A model generated the notes under the pieces. It was not told the DNA's origin. It ran no database searches and worked only from the letters and a program-made list of their open reading frames with translations. The translations under genes were made by a program, and so were the position numbers. Of a DNA stretch of 64,000 nt, positions 9,077 to 18,121 are shown in pieces. Source of the stretch: Cyanobium sp. M30B3 (GTDB lineage Bacteria > Cyanobacteriota > Cyanobacteriia > PCC-6307 > Cyanobiaceae); the NCBI GenBank assembly GCA_018399015.1, contig CP073761.1:1-64000 (forward strand). Direction: 5' to 3'. The first letter of the stretch is position 1, and each line of letters begins with the position of its first letter.

Positions 9077-12018
9077 CAGCCTGCCTCCTGCTGGCGGTAC
9101 AGCGCGTAATAACGGCCCCGACGCTCCATCAGGGCGTCATGGGTGCCCACCTCGGCGATCGCTCCCTCATGCAGCATCACGATCAGGTCAGCGCGCCGGA
9201 TTGTCGAGAGCCGGTGGGTGATGAAGAACACCGTGCAGTGGTGAAGCCCCTGGAGCAGGTTGTCGCAGACGCGGCGTTCGGTGTCGTAGTCGAGGGCGCT
9301 GGTGGCCTCATCGAGCACCAGCAGTTTGGGATTGGACAGCAGGGTGCGGGCCAGAGCCAGACGTTGCCGCTGGCCTCCGGAGAGACCGGCACCCCGCTCG
9401 CCCACCTGGGCGCTGTAGCCACCTGGCAGGTCCATGATGAAGTCGTGGGCACAGGCCATGCGCGCAGCCGTCACGATCGATTCACTGCTGGCATCCGGAT
9501 CGGTGAGGGCGATGTTCTCGGCAATGGTGCCGGTGAACAGGAGCGGCTCCTGGGGCACGATGCCGATCTGGCGGCGCAGGGAGTACAGCTCCACCTTGTC
9601 GATGTCGTAGTGATCGATCAGGATCCGGCCGGACGAGGGGGCATAGAGGCGGGTGAGCAGCTTCATCAACGTGCTCTTGCCGCTGCCGCTCTGGCCCACC
9701 ACGCCCACAAATGTGCCGGCTGGGATCTGCAGATCCACGTGGGACAGCACCGGTGGCGCACCACTGGTGAACGAGAAGGTCACGTCCTGAAACACCACCT
9801 CGCCATCGATCGGCGGCAGGGGGATCTTCTGTTTGTCGGCTTCATCTGACTCTTCCGGTGTGTCAACCACATCCGCGAGACGCTCAAACGACACCTTCAG
9901 CTCCTGGATGTTCTGCCAGATCGAGGAGAGCCGCAGCAGGGGCTGGGTGACGTAACCGGAGATGATCCGGAAGGCGATCAGCTGGCCGAGGGTCATCTCG
10001 CCCTTGAGCACCAGGGTTGCGCCCACCCAGAGCACCAGCAGCTGGGAGAGCTTCTGCAGCACCTGGGAGGTCTCCACAAGCGCTGTACCGGTGATCGTCT
10101 TCTCGAAACTGCGGGAGATGTAGCGGTTGTAGAGGTCCTGCCATTTCCAACGGCTGATCATCTCCACGTTCTGGGCCTTCACCGTCTGGATGCCGGTGAG
10201 CACCTCCACCAGATGGCTCTGGGTGCGGGCGTTCTCCTGGGCCGCATCGCGGTACTGACGGCGGAACAGGGGCGCGCCCAGCACGGTGAGCCCCACCTGG
10301 ATCGGCAGCACGCAGAGGGCGATCAGCGTGAGCAGCCAGCTGTAGAACACCATCACCACGATGTAGATCACCGAGAAGGCGGTATCGAGCAGCGTGGTGA
10401 GGGCCTGGCCAGTGAGGAATTCGCGGATCTTCTCCAGCTCCGCCACCCGGGTGCCCAGCTCCCCCACCGGCCTGCGATCGAAATAGGAGAGGGGCAGCCG
10501 CAGCAGGTGATCGATCACCTCGGCGCCGAGGCGCAGATCGAGCCGGTTGGTGGTCTCGGTGAACAGGAAGGTGCGCAGGGCGCCGATCAGCCCTTCCAGC
10601 ACCGTCACCACCACCAGGGCGATGCCCAGCACCTGCAGGGTGTCGAGGCTGCGCTGGCTGATCACCTTGTCGATGATCACCTGGATCAGCAGGGGGTTGG
10701 CCAGGCTGAACAGCTGCACCACGAAGGAGGCCACCAGCACCTGCAGCAGGATGCCGCGGTGGCGCTGCAACGCCGGCCAGAACCAGGCGAAGCTGAAGCG
10801 CTGCTCCGGGGTGCTGCTGCTGCGCTCCACCAGCAGCACCTCGATCCCCTCGGGGTAGGTGGCCTCGATCTGGGCTGGGGAGAGTTCCACCCAGCCATCG
10901 CGGGGTGAGGCCAGCACCATGCCCCGGGCATCGGCGGCCCGCACCACCGCGAAGCCCTCCTTCCAGGGCACCATCGCCGGCACCTGCAGGCGGTTGCCCT
11001 GGCTGGCGGGCACCTGCACGCCGGTGACGTGCAGGCCCATCATCGCGGCGATGTTGCCACAGAGCTGCAGATCGGGCGTCTGCCCGCGGCGCAGCACATC
11101 GCGCAGGATCTTCTCGATCGCATCGCGGCGGAAGGGAAGTTTCAGCTGGGCCGCCAGCATCTGGAAACAGGCCAGGGTCTCCTCCAGGGGGCCCTGGCCG
11201 CGCAGCAGCAACAGCTCCGGCCGGTCGCGCTGGCCGAGATCGAGGCCGCTGGCCAGGGGAGCCGGGGCCGGAGGCTGTTCAGCGGATACCAGTTCCAAAG
11301 GGGCTGGGGCCGACTCACCCGGCGGCGTGAGCAGCGCCATGGCCGCTGCCTGTGGCAGGGCGATCAAGCGGGGAGGCAGCGGCCCCCGACTGGCGGGAAC
11401 CCCGGCGGCGGGATCCAGCTGGGCGCCCAGGGGATGATCCACGAGGTTGTTGCTGGCCGCCAGCAGGAGCATCTCGTCCGGCCAGTTGCTCAGGGCCGCC
11501 TGGCCGGGAGGCACCAGCCGAGCCTGCCCGTGCAACTCACGCCAGGCTTCCAGCACCGGCACGCCGGCCTGGGCCCGGTGCCCAAGCAACGACGCCACCA
11601 GGGCCAGGGTCTCGACACTAAACAGCTGGGAAGCCGCCCAGGCGGCAAAGGAGTGCTCCTGCTTCAGCAGCTCCAGCACCAGCTGGTCCGGGATCGCCAG
11701 CGCCTCCAGCTCCGATGCCGCAGCCACTTCCTCACAGGCCCGGGCCCGCAGCAACGAGGCCAGACCCACGAAACTGCCCGGCCCAAGCTTCTCCGCCGTG
11801 TTGAGCACCCCACCGTCCTGCCAGAGCAGCCGGGCCGTGCCGGAGCGAATCAGCAGCACCTCCGCCGGGATGAGCGTGTCGTGGCAAAGGGGCTGGCCCA
11901 GCCGGAAGCGCCGTGACTCAGCCTGGCGCTCCAGCCGCTCGGCGGCCCGATTGCCGATCCCAGCAAAGGCGGGATGGTCCCGAAGGAGCGACGGAGTGGA
12001 CAGATCGGCTGGGGTCAT
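9076..12018 (-). CDS. Type I secretion ABC transporter with N-terminal CRP-like domain and degenerate C39 peptidase domain
   Basis: A 980-residue fused exporter. The first 150 or so residues resemble a cyclic-nucleotide-binding (CRP-like) fold (GPGSFVGLASLLRA). A linker is followed by a C39 peptidase-like domain (about 270-410) that lacks the catalytic QxECGxA cysteine motif, so it probably docks substrate, as in HlyB. Five or six membrane helices follow (about 430-720). The ATPase has Walker A GQSGSGKST (about 770), signature LSGGQRQRLALART and Walker B LLVLDEATSALD. Partners are the downstream HlyD protein and probably the upstream parvulin-like protein. The substrate is unknown. Confidence 0.93.
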   Translation of the reverse strand: MTPADLSTPSLLRDHPAFAGIGNRAAERLERQAESRRFRLGQPLCHDTLIPAEVLLIRSGTARLLWQDGGVLNTAEKLGPGSFVGLASLLRARACEEVAAASELEALAIPDQLVLELLKQEHSFAAWAASQLFSVETLALVASLLGHRAQAGVPVLEAWRELHGQARLVPPGQAALSNWPDEMLLLAASNNLVDHPLGAQLDPAAGVPASRGPLPPRLIALPQAAAMALLTPPGESAPAPLELVSAEQPPAPAPLASGLDLGQRDRPELLLLRGQGPLEETLACFQMLAAQLKLPFRRDAIEKILRDVLRRGQTPDLQLCGNIAAMMGLHVTGVQVPASQGNRLQVPAMVPWKEGFAVVRAADARGMVLASPRDGWVELSPAQIEATYPEGIEVLLVERSSSTPEQRFSFAWFWPALQRHRGILLQVLVASFVVQLFSLANPLLIQVIIDKVISQRSLDTLQVLGIALVVVTVLEGLIGALRTFLFTETTNRLDLRLGAEVIDHLLRLPLSYFDRRPVGELGTRVAELEKIREFLTGQALTTLLDTAFSVIYIVVMVFYSWLLTLIALCVLPIQVGLTVLGAPLFRRQYRDAAQENARTQSHLVEVLTGIQTVKAQNVEMISRWKWQDLYNRYISRSFEKTITGTALVETSQVLQKLSQLLVLWVGATLVLKGEMTLGQLIAFRIISGYVTQPLLRLSSIWQNIQELKVSFERLADVVDTPEESDEADKQKIPLPPIDGEVVFQDVTFSFTSGAPPVLSHVDLQIPAGTFVGVVGQSGSGKSTLMKLLTRLYAPSSGRILIDHYDIDKVELYSLRRQIGIVPQEPLLFTGTIAENIALTDPDASSESIVTAARMACAHDFIMDLPGGYSAQVGERGAGLSGGQRQRLALARTLLSNPKLLVLDEATSALDYDTERRVCDNLLQGLHHCTVFFITHRLSTIRRADLIVMLHEGAIAEVGTHDALMERRGRYYALYRQQEAG

Positions 12019-12048
12019 CGACGGGGGCGTTGTTCAACTGAAACAAGA

Positions 12049-12083
12049 GCCTGGAACTGAAGCCTTGCTGGAACTGAAGCGCT
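12049..12083. repeat. 17-base direct repeat upstream of the ABC transporter gene
   Basis: CTGGAACTGAAGC occurs at 12051-12063 and again at 12068-12080, in the 143-base gap between the parvulin-like gene and the ABC transporter gene. It could be a tandem duplication without function or a paired binding site. No convincing -10/-35 pair was identified nearby. Confidence 0.6.
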
Positions 12084-12161
12084 GATCAACCGCCAATCAA
12101 GGCAGTCGAACGATAGGGACGAACGAGCAAAAAGGAGAAAAGAACCGTCCACTGTGAGGCA

Positions 12162-12869
12162 TCAGGCCAATGGTGGCCGATCGGGCTGGGCTCGCAAGCG
12201 CTGATCCACCTGCTCCTCAAGCCATTCTTCCAGCATCTCCTGGGTCATGGCCTGGGCCGCTTCGGGCCCAAAAACAGCCGGCACGAAACTCTCCAGTCGC
12301 ACCAGGATCCACCATGATTCTATAGCAAACGGATCCAGTACAACCCCTGGCTCAGCTGTGCGCAGGCGGTTCACGAGATCGGGATGGGCCTGATCCAGGG
12401 GCACGGGCCCCACGATGCCGCGGGTGGCACGCTCCGGGCCCTGCGCGTGCTCGGCAGCAAGGTCAGCAAAACTGGCCTCCCCTTCCCTGATCTGGAGGCA
12501 CAACTCGCGGGCCAGGCCGCCATCCGCCGTGCGCAGCAGGCTGTAGACCACCTGGTCCAGACCGGGCTTGCGCTTCAGAAAGCGGGACTCCGCCTGGGCG
12601 CTGAACTGACGATCGGCAAAGGCACGCAGACGCAGCGGATAGGTGATCTGATACTCCAGATCCGCAGCAGAGAGCTGGTGAGCACGGCAGAAGGCCTCCA
12701 GCCCTTCCTGATCCGCAATTCCGTTCTCCTGGACAAAGCGGCGTTGCGCCACGGCCATGTCCCCATCACCCAGGGCGATCCCCTCCAGCGCTTCCTCCAG
12801 CAACACCTGCCGCAGGTAGGGGCGCAGCAGGCGGTAACGCGCCAGCCGTGAGAGTTCCACCTGGTCCAT
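12162..12869 (-). CDS. Parvulin-type peptidyl-prolyl isomerase-like protein of the secretion operon
   Basis: About 235 residues. The N-terminal half is a helical SurA/PpiC-like chaperone region (VLLEEALEGIALGD, FVQENGIADQEGLEAFCRAHQL). The C-terminal half resembles a parvulin domain (REGEASFADLAAEHAQGPERATRGIVGPVPLDQAHPDLVNRL). No signal peptide is seen, so it may act in the cytoplasm on an export substrate. That role is inferred from its place directly upstream of the ABC exporter and HlyD genes. I chose ATG 12869 because it has an AGGG about eight bases upstream; ATG 12893 is an alternative. Longer in-frame extensions run into queE on the other strand and look non-coding. Confidence 0.75.
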   Translation of the reverse strand: MDQVELSRLARYRLLRPYLRQVLLEEALEGIALGDGDMAVAQRRFVQENGIADQEGLEAFCRAHQLSAADLEYQITYPLRLRAFADRQFSAQAESRFLKRKPGLDQVVYSLLRTADGGLARELCLQIREGEASFADLAAEHAQGPERATRGIVGPVPLDQAHPDLVNRLRTAEPGVVLDPFAIESWWILVRLESFVPAVFGPEAAQAMTQEMLEEWLEEQVDQRLRAQPDRPPLA

Positions 12870-12977
12870 CAGCACCCTGCTCGATCCGCGCATCCTGCCA
12901 ACTTGGCGATGCGGCGGCCGGTGCCGGAGAACGCCTCGCCACCTGGCCTCCCTATGGTGTGATGGGCAGCGATCCCG

Positions 12978-13634
12978 ATGGAAGGATTCCCCACGGCGAA
13001 CAAGCCCACCGGCAGCGACTCCCCCACCCTGCCGGTGGTGGAGACCTTCCACTCCCTGCAGGGAGAGGGGCTGCACGCCGGCCGCAGCGCCTTCTTCATC
13101 CGCCTCGCGGGCTGCACGGTGGGCTGCAGCTGGTGTGACACCAAGCACTCCTGGCCCCAGGGGGTCCATGCCCGGCGGCCACTCCCCGAGCTGGCGGCCG
13201 AAACCAGCGCCGCCGCCAGCGCCGGCGCGGCCTTCGTGGTGATCACAGGCGGCGAGCCGCTACACCACAACCTGGCGCCCCTCTGCGACGCCCTGGCCGG
13301 GGCGGGCCTGCCCCTCCACCTGGAGACCAGCGGCGTGGATCCGCTCTCGGGCCGGTTCGCCTGGATCACCCTGTCACCGAAGCGCCACCGGCCGCCGCTT
13401 GCAGCCCTGCTGGCCTGCTGCCAGGAGCTGAAGGTGATCGTGCATGAACCGGCCGACCTCGCTTTTGCCGAGGCCATGGCGGCCGCCGCCTGCGCCGCCG
13501 GCAACCGGCCAGCCCTGCTGCTGCAGCCAGGCTGGCAGAGCGATGGCGGCCGGGAGCTGGCCCTGGAGCACGTGCGCCGCTCTGCCGGCTGGCGGCTCAG
13601 CCTGCAGAGCCACAAGCTGCTGGGCGTGCGCTGA
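12978..13634 (+). CDS. queE: 7-carboxy-7-deazaguanine synthase (radical SAM)
   Basis: Radical SAM enzyme converting 6-carboxy-tetrahydropterin to 7-carboxy-7-deazaguanine in queuosine/preQ0 synthesis. The cluster motif is CTVGCSWCDT (CxxxCxxC) at about residues 51-58, preceded by the typical VETFHSLQGEGLHAGRSAFFIRLAGC. ITGGEPL follows. At 218 residues it is normal for the family. The pathway partner queC lies 0.7 kb downstream on the same strand, with the ecotin gene between them on the other strand. Confidence 0.95.
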   Translation: MEGFPTANKPTGSDSPTLPVVETFHSLQGEGLHAGRSAFFIRLAGCTVGCSWCDTKHSWPQGVHARRPLPELAAETSAAASAGAAFVVITGGEPLHHNLAPLCDALAGAGLPLHLETSGVDPLSGRFAWITLSPKRHRPPLAALLACCQELKVIVHEPADLAFAEAMAAAACAAGNRPALLLQPGWQSDGGRELALEHVRRSAGWRLSLQSHKLLGVR

Positions 13635-13645
13635 GGCGGAGCTGC

Positions 13646-14179
13646 TCAGAGCTGCTGGGCCTTCTGCTGGCTGGTTTCCGCCTTCCACAACCGCCAGCGC
13701 ACCTGCAGGTCGCGGGGGGCATAGACCACGATCGGCAGGCTGGCGTTGTAGCGCACCACCGTGGGTTCACCGCCCAGGGCCACGAACTGGCGCCGGGGCG
13801 GCTGGTCCGGCGGACAGGCCATGCGGGTGGAGGCCACCGCGTCGCCACCACTCACCCGGAAGATGCGGTAGCCCCAGCCGGGGATCGTCTCGGACTCAAT
13901 CCGGCCTCGCAACAGCTGGCGGTTGCAGTCCACCTCCAGCTCCCGGCCCACGATCAGCTCCACCCGCCAGTCAGCCGGGTTGGCGGAGATGGCCGGATCA
14001 CTGCTGGGCTTCAACACCCCCGGCAGCTGGATCACCCAGCGCCGCTGGTCGGCCGCCGCCGCCGGGTAGGGCTTGAGGTCGAGCCGGGGAATGGCCGGGG
14101 CGGCGGCCGGCGCCCCCAGGCCGGTGAGCAGGGCGAGCGCCACCGCCAGGCGGCCCCATCCAGCAGTAGCCCAGATCAC
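13646..14179 (-). CDS. eco: Ecotin-type serine protease inhibitor with Arg at the reactive site
   Basis: Ecotin is a periplasmic dimeric inhibitor of trypsin-fold serine proteases. This 177-residue protein (GTG start) has a signal peptide of about 26 residues (LAVALALLTGLGAPAAA). It aligns along the full ecotin fold: VELIVGRELEVDCN, GWGYRIFRV, STRMACPP, RYNASLPIVVYAPRDLQVRWRLWKAE. The two cysteines of the family's disulfide are kept (VDCN, MACP). E. coli ecotin has STMMACP with Met at P1; here the motif is STRMACP, so Arg falls at P1, which suggests a trypsin-like target. It is convergent with queE, about 11 bases from its stop. Confidence 0.9.
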   Translation of the reverse strand: MIWATAGWGRLAVALALLTGLGAPAAAPAIPRLDLKPYPAAAADQRRWVIQLPGVLKPSSDPAISANPADWRVELIVGRELEVDCNRQLLRGRIESETIPGWGYRIFRVSGGDAVASTRMACPPDQPPRRQFVALGGEPTVVRYNASLPIVVYAPRDLQVRWRLWKAETSQQKAQQL

Positions 14180-14359
14180 GGTTGTTCGGCGTCACTGGCG
14201 CCATGGTGACCCCGGCTGCTGCCGCCGTCCAGCGCGGACGTCGGAGAGGATGGAGAGCGCAACAACGCCTTGTTCGTCCAGCTCGGACGGGCGCCTCCAT
14301 TCCCCAGACGGGTGCGCCTTCAGCCGGACCAGGTTCCGCAGTGCACCGCGCGACCACCC

Positions 14360-15058
14360 ATGCCGCCCCCAGCAACGCCCCAGCCCAGCGCCATCGCCCT
14401 GCTCTCCGGCGGCCTGGATTCGGCCACCGCCGCGGCCCTGGCCCAGGAGGCCGGCTACCGGGTGATCGGCCTCTCCTTTGATTACGGCCAGCGCCATCGC
14501 CGCGAGCTGGAGGCGGCCCGGCAGGTGGCCACCAGCCTGGGGTTGGCGGAGCACCACACCATCAGCGTCAACCTGGCGGCCTGGGGGGGCTCGGCCCTCA
14601 CCGACACGGCGATCGCCGTGCCCACCGCGGGCGTGCAGGAGGGGGTGATCCCCAGCACCTACGTGCCGGGCCGCAACACCGTGTTCATCGCCCTCGGCCT
14701 GAGCCTGGCGGAGGCCCGCGGCGCCGAGCGCCTGGTGCTGGGGGTGAATGCGGTGGACTACTCCGGCTACCCCGACTGTCGGCCCGACTACCTGGCCGCC
14801 TTTCAGGGCCTGGCCGACCTGGCCAGCAAGGCGGGCCGGGAGGGCCACGGGGCCCAGCTGTGGGCCCCCCTGGTGCAGTGGAGCAAAACGGAGATCGTGC
14901 GCCAGGCCCAGCGGCTGGGGGTGCCGATCGCCAGCACCTGGAGCTGCTACAGCGGCGGGCCCGAGCCCTGCGGGCTGTGCGACAGCTGCCGCATCCGCGA
15001 CGACGCCCTGGTCGCCGCCGGCCTGGCCGCCCTGGCCAGTAGTGGCCCCCGGCCATGA
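14360..15058 (+). CDS. queC: 7-cyano-7-deazaguanine synthase
   Basis: ATP-dependent enzyme turning 7-carboxy-7-deazaguanine into preQ0. The ATG at 14360 starts [21 protein letters not shown] and places the PP-loop SGGLDS near the N terminus, as in the family. An upstream in-frame extension to 14270 lacks family likeness. The zinc-binding cysteines are in [18 protein letters not shown] near the C terminus. Length is about 232 residues. The stop overlaps the pabB start (ATGA), so queC and the folate genes probably form one transcript. Confidence 0.96.
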   Translation: MPPPATPQPSAIALLSGGLDSATAAALAQEAGYRVIGLSFDYGQRHRRELEAARQVATSLGLAEHHTISVNLAAWGGSALTDTAIAVPTAGVQEGVIPSTYVPGRNTVFIALGLSLAEARGAERLVLGVNAVDYSGYPDCRPDYLAAFQGLADLASKAGREGHGAQLWAPLVQWSKTEIVRQAQRLGVPIASTWSCYSGGPEPCGLCDSCRIRDDALVAAGLAALASSGPRP

Positions 15059-16443
15059 GCGCCAGCCATCGCCGGGCCCTGCCCTGGTGCACCCCCGAGC
15101 GGCTGCTCGACGCCCTGCTGCCCCAGCTGGAGCGGCCGGGGCTGGTGTGGCTGGACGGCGACGGCTCCCGGCTGGGCGGCCGGAGTTTTCTGGCCATCGA
15201 CCCCCAGGCCGAGGTGGTGTGCCGGGGCCTGCCGGGCGAGGAGAGCTCCGGCGACCCCTTCAGCGTCCTCACCGAGCTGCAGGCCGATGGCGGCCACTGG
15301 CTGGGCTGGCTGGGCTACGAGGCGGCGGCCTGGCTGGAGCCCGGCAGCCACTGGCGGCCGCCGGAGATGGCGCTGCTCTGGGCGATGCGGGTGGATCCGC
15401 TGCTGGTGTTTGACCATGGGGCCCGGCAGCTGTGGCTGGACGGGGAGGATCGTCAGCGCCTGGAGAGCCTGGGCCAGCGGCTGGTGGGGCTGATCCAGGC
15501 CCTGGGTGATCCCCGGGATCCCCAGCCCACCGGCCCGGGATGTCCTGCCCCTGCCCCCCACCTGCCCCTGGACGGCTGGCACTGGCACGGCAATGCCGAC
15601 GGCTTTGCCCGGGGCGTGCGCCAGCTCCAGGAGCTGATCGCCGCCGGCGACCTGTTCCAGGCCAACCTCACCAGCTGCTGCGAACAGCTGCTGGCGGAGC
15701 CTCTGGACCCGCCGGCACTGCTGGCCCTGTACCACCGGCTGCGCCGGCACTGCCCGGCCCCCTTCGCCGGCCTGGCCATCGGCGGAGCGGCGGCGGCCGG
15801 GGAGGCGATCCTCTCGGCGTCCCCGGAGCGCTTCCTGCGGCTGGCGGAGGGTGGGCTGGTGGAAACCCGGCCGATCAAGGGCACCCGGCCCCGCCACGGC
15901 GACCCCCTGGCCGACGCCGAGGCGGCGGCCGAGCTGGTGAGCAGCCCCAAGGACCGGGCGGAGAACGTGATGATCGTGGACCTGCTGCGCAACGACCTGG
16001 GCCGGGTGTGCCGGCCGGGCTCGCTGCGGGTGCCCCAGCTGGTGGGTCTGGAGAGCTACAGCCAGGTGCATCACCTCACCTCGGTGGTGGAGGGCCAGCT
16101 GCGTGAGGGCCTGGGCGCCGCCGAGCTGCTGCGGGCCTGCTGGCCCGGGGGCTCGATCACCGGCGCCCCCAAGATCCGCGCCTGCCAGCGGCTCAATGCC
16201 CTGGAGCCCCTGGCCAGGGGCCCCTACTGCGGCAGCCTGTTCCGGCTGCGAGGCGGCCACAGCCTGGACAGCAACATCCTGATCCGCTCGCTCTTTGTGC
16301 AGAACCGCAGCCTGCGGGTGCATGCCGGCTGCGGCATCGTGGCCGACTCCGATCCACAGGCGGAGGCTGAGGAACTGGGCTGGAAACTGCAGCCGCTGCT
16401 GCAGGCCCTGGGCGGCGGCGATCCGCACGGCGATCTGTCCTGA
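15055..16443 (+). CDS. pabB: Aminodeoxychorismate synthase component I (anthranilate synthase I family)
   Basis: Makes 4-amino-4-deoxychorismate from chorismate for p-aminobenzoate and folate synthesis. At 462 residues it has the chorismate-binding domain in the C-terminal half: [62 protein letters not shown] and [15 protein letters not shown]. The PIKGT Lys-containing motif is typical of PabB rather than TrpE. The neighbour is pabC, which supports this assignment. The start overlaps the queC stop. Confidence 0.93.
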   Translation: MSASHRRALPWCTPERLLDALLPQLERPGLVWLDGDGSRLGGRSFLAIDPQAEVVCRGLPGEESSGDPFSVLTELQADGGHWLGWLGYEAAAWLEPGSHWRPPEMALLWAMRVDPLLVFDHGARQLWLDGEDRQRLESLGQRLVGLIQALGDPRDPQPTGPGCPAPAPHLPLDGWHWHGNADGFARGVRQLQELIAAGDLFQANLTSCCEQLLAEPLDPPALLALYHRLRRHCPAPFAGLAIGGAAAAGEAILSASPERFLRLAEGGLVETRPIKGTRPRHGDPLADAEAAAELVSSPKDRAENVMIVDLLRNDLGRVCRPGSLRVPQLVGLESYSQVHHLTSVVEGQLREGLGAAELLRACWPGGSITGAPKIRACQRLNALEPLARGPYCGSLFRLRGGHSLDSNILIRSLFVQNRSLRVHAGCGIVADSDPQAEAEELGWKLQPLLQALGGGDPHGDLS

Positions 16444-16453
16444 GGCCCGGCCG

Positions 16454-17362
16454 ATGTCCCCATCCGCCCCCCGCAGCTCCACCTCCACCAGCGAGGCCTG
16501 CACCGCCATCGCCTGGATCGGCAGCCCGGGGGCGGCCGGTCTCTGGGGTGCCCCGCGGCAGCTGGCCCTGCCCCTCGACGACCGCGGGCTGCTGCTGGCC
16601 GATGGGTTGTTTGAAACGCTGCTGGTGCAGGGCGGCCGGCCGCGGCTGCTGGCGGAGCACCTGGCGCGCTGGCACCAGGGGGCGGCCCTGCTGGGGATGG
16701 AGGCGCCACCGGCGGCCGGGCTGCTCGAGCCGCTGATCCGCGAGGCGCTGGTGCGCAGCGCCATCCACCAGGGAGCCCTGCGCCTGAACTGGAGCCGCGG
16801 GTCGTCCCCCCCGGAGGCCAGGGGCATCGGCCTCGCCGCTCCCAGTCGCCATCGCTTCTGGCTGCAGCTCACGGCCGCTGCCCCCTGCTTCACGCCGCTG
16901 CGGGTGATCGTCAGCCCCACGGAGCAGCGCAGTGCCTCAAGCCTGCTGAGTCGCTGCAAGACCTTCGCCTACGGCCCGGCCATCCAGGCCCGCCGTCAGG
17001 CCGAGGCCGCCGGCGCCGACGACGCCCTGCTGGCCAGCAGTGCCGGCGGCCTGTGCTGCGGCACCACGGCCAACCTGCTGGTGCGGCTGGGCAGCCGATG
17101 GCTCACCCCTCCCCTGGCGAGCGGCTGCCTGCCCGGGGTGATGCGGGGCCGGGCCCTGGAACTGGAACTGGCTGAGGAGGCGGGCCAGGGCGAGCTGGAC
17201 GAGAGCGCTCTGCACCGCTGCAGCGGTGCCCTGCTGCTGAACAGCCTCAGCTGCCGGCCGATTCAGCGCCTGGGGGCTCAGCCGATCGGCTGGCCGGAGC
17301 CGAACCGGGATCCAGCGGCCCTGAGCGCCCTGGCCGCCGCCATCTGGCACACCCTGCTGTGA
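16454..17362 (+). CDS. pabC: Aminodeoxychorismate lyase-like class IV aminotransferase
   Basis: PLP enzyme expected to split aminodeoxychorismate to p-aminobenzoate and pyruvate. About 302 residues from the ATG at 16454, 10 bases after the pabB stop. Fold type IV features are LDDRGLLLADGLFETLLVQGGRPRLLAEHLARW, the PLP-lysine region SRCKTFAYGPAIQARRQAEAAGADDALL, and GGLCCGTTANL followed by LASGCLPGVMRG. Branched-chain or D-amino-acid aminotransferase activity cannot be excluded by motif alone, but the context favours PabC. It is convergent with urtE. Confidence 0.88.
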   Translation: MSPSAPRSSTSTSEACTAIAWIGSPGAAGLWGAPRQLALPLDDRGLLLADGLFETLLVQGGRPRLLAEHLARWHQGAALLGMEAPPAAGLLEPLIREALVRSAIHQGALRLNWSRGSSPPEARGIGLAAPSRHRFWLQLTAAAPCFTPLRVIVSPTEQRSASSLLSRCKTFAYGPAIQARRQAEAAGADDALLASSAGGLCCGTTANLLVRLGSRWLTPPLASGCLPGVMRGRALELELAEEAGQGELDESALHRCSGALLLNSLSCRPIQRLGAQPIGWPEPNRDPAALSALAAAIWHTLL

Positions 17363-17382
17363 TCAGGATGGGCTGGCCCTGA

Positions 17383-17427
17383 TTCAGACACTCCTCCTTC
17401 AGACACTTCTCCTTCAGACACTGAGGA
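17383..17427. repeat. 15-base tandem repeat, three copies, over the urtE stop codon
   Basis: TTCAGACACTCCTCC (17383-17397), TTCAGACACTTCTCC (17398-17412) and TTCAGACACTGAGGA (17413-17427). The third unit encodes the last residues and stop of urtE (minus strand), so the other two are copies of the gene end placed in the 3' flank. Confidence 0.93.
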
Positions 17428-18121
17428 AGCGATCCACCACGTCCTGGCTGAGCTCGGAGGTGGGGCCACTGGCCACGATGCCGCCCCGCTGCATGGCGTA
17501 GTAGCGGTCGGCCTGGCGCACGAAGTGAAGGTGCTGCTCCACCAGCAGCACACCGATGCCGGTTTCCGCGATGATCCGCCGCACCGCCCGCTCGATGTCC
17601 TGCACGATGTTGGGCTGAATGCCCTCCGTGGGTTCATCCAGCAACAGCAGCGAGGGTTGGCCGAGCAGGGCCCGGGCAATCGCCAGTTGCTGCTGTTGAC
17701 CGCCGCTGAGATCGCCCCCCTTGCGCGGCAGGAAGTCGCGCAACACCGGGAACAGTTCGTAGACGATCGGATCAATGCGGCGATGGCGGGCCATGCCCCC
17801 GGGGCGGGCTTCCAGCCCGAGCAGCAGGTTCTCCTCCACCGTGAGCTGGGGAATGATTTCCCTGCCCTGGGGCACATAGCCGATGCCGGCGCGCGCCCGT
17901 TGATGGGGAGCGAGTCGATCAATGGCCTCCCCCTCCAGCAACACGCTGCCGCTGCGGGGACGCAACAGACCGATCAGGGATTTGAGCAGGGTGGTCTTGC
18001 CCACCCCATTGCGCCCGATCAGGCACACCATTTCCCCGGAGTTCACCGTGAGATCCACATCCCTGAGGATGTGACTCTCGCCATAGAAGGTATTCACCTC
18101 CCGAATCTCAAGCAAGGTCAT
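17414..18121 (-). CDS. urtE: Urea ABC transporter ATP-binding protein UrtE
   Basis: LivF-type ATPase of the high-affinity urea importer, 235 residues. Walker A is GRNGVGKTTLL, signature LSGGQQQQLAIARALL, and Walker B LLLLDEPTEGIQPNIVQDIE. It energises import together with UrtD at the cytoplasmic face of UrtBC. It is last in the urtABCDE order and abuts urtD by one base. The stop lies within a three-copy repeat. Confidence 0.96.
   Translation of the reverse strand: MTLLEIREVNTFYGESHILRDVDLTVNSGEMVCLIGRNGVGKTTLLKSLIGLLRPRSGSVLLEGEAIDRLAPHQRARAGIGYVPQGREIIPQLTVEENLLLGLEARPGGMARHRRIDPIVYELFPVLRDFLPRKGGDLSGGQQQQLAIARALLGQPSLLLLDEPTEGIQPNIVQDIERAVRRIIAETGIGVLLVEQHLHFVRQADRYYAMQRGGIVASGPTSELSQDVVDRFLSV

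Noticed and set aside
12894-13169. N-terminal extension of the parvulin-like gene
   Set aside because: It overlaps the queE start on the other strand and reads as low-complexity Arg/Gly/His sequence.
14947-16959. Minus-strand open frame opposite pabB and pabC
   Set aside because: No family likeness, low-complexity product, and the plus-strand genes there are certain.
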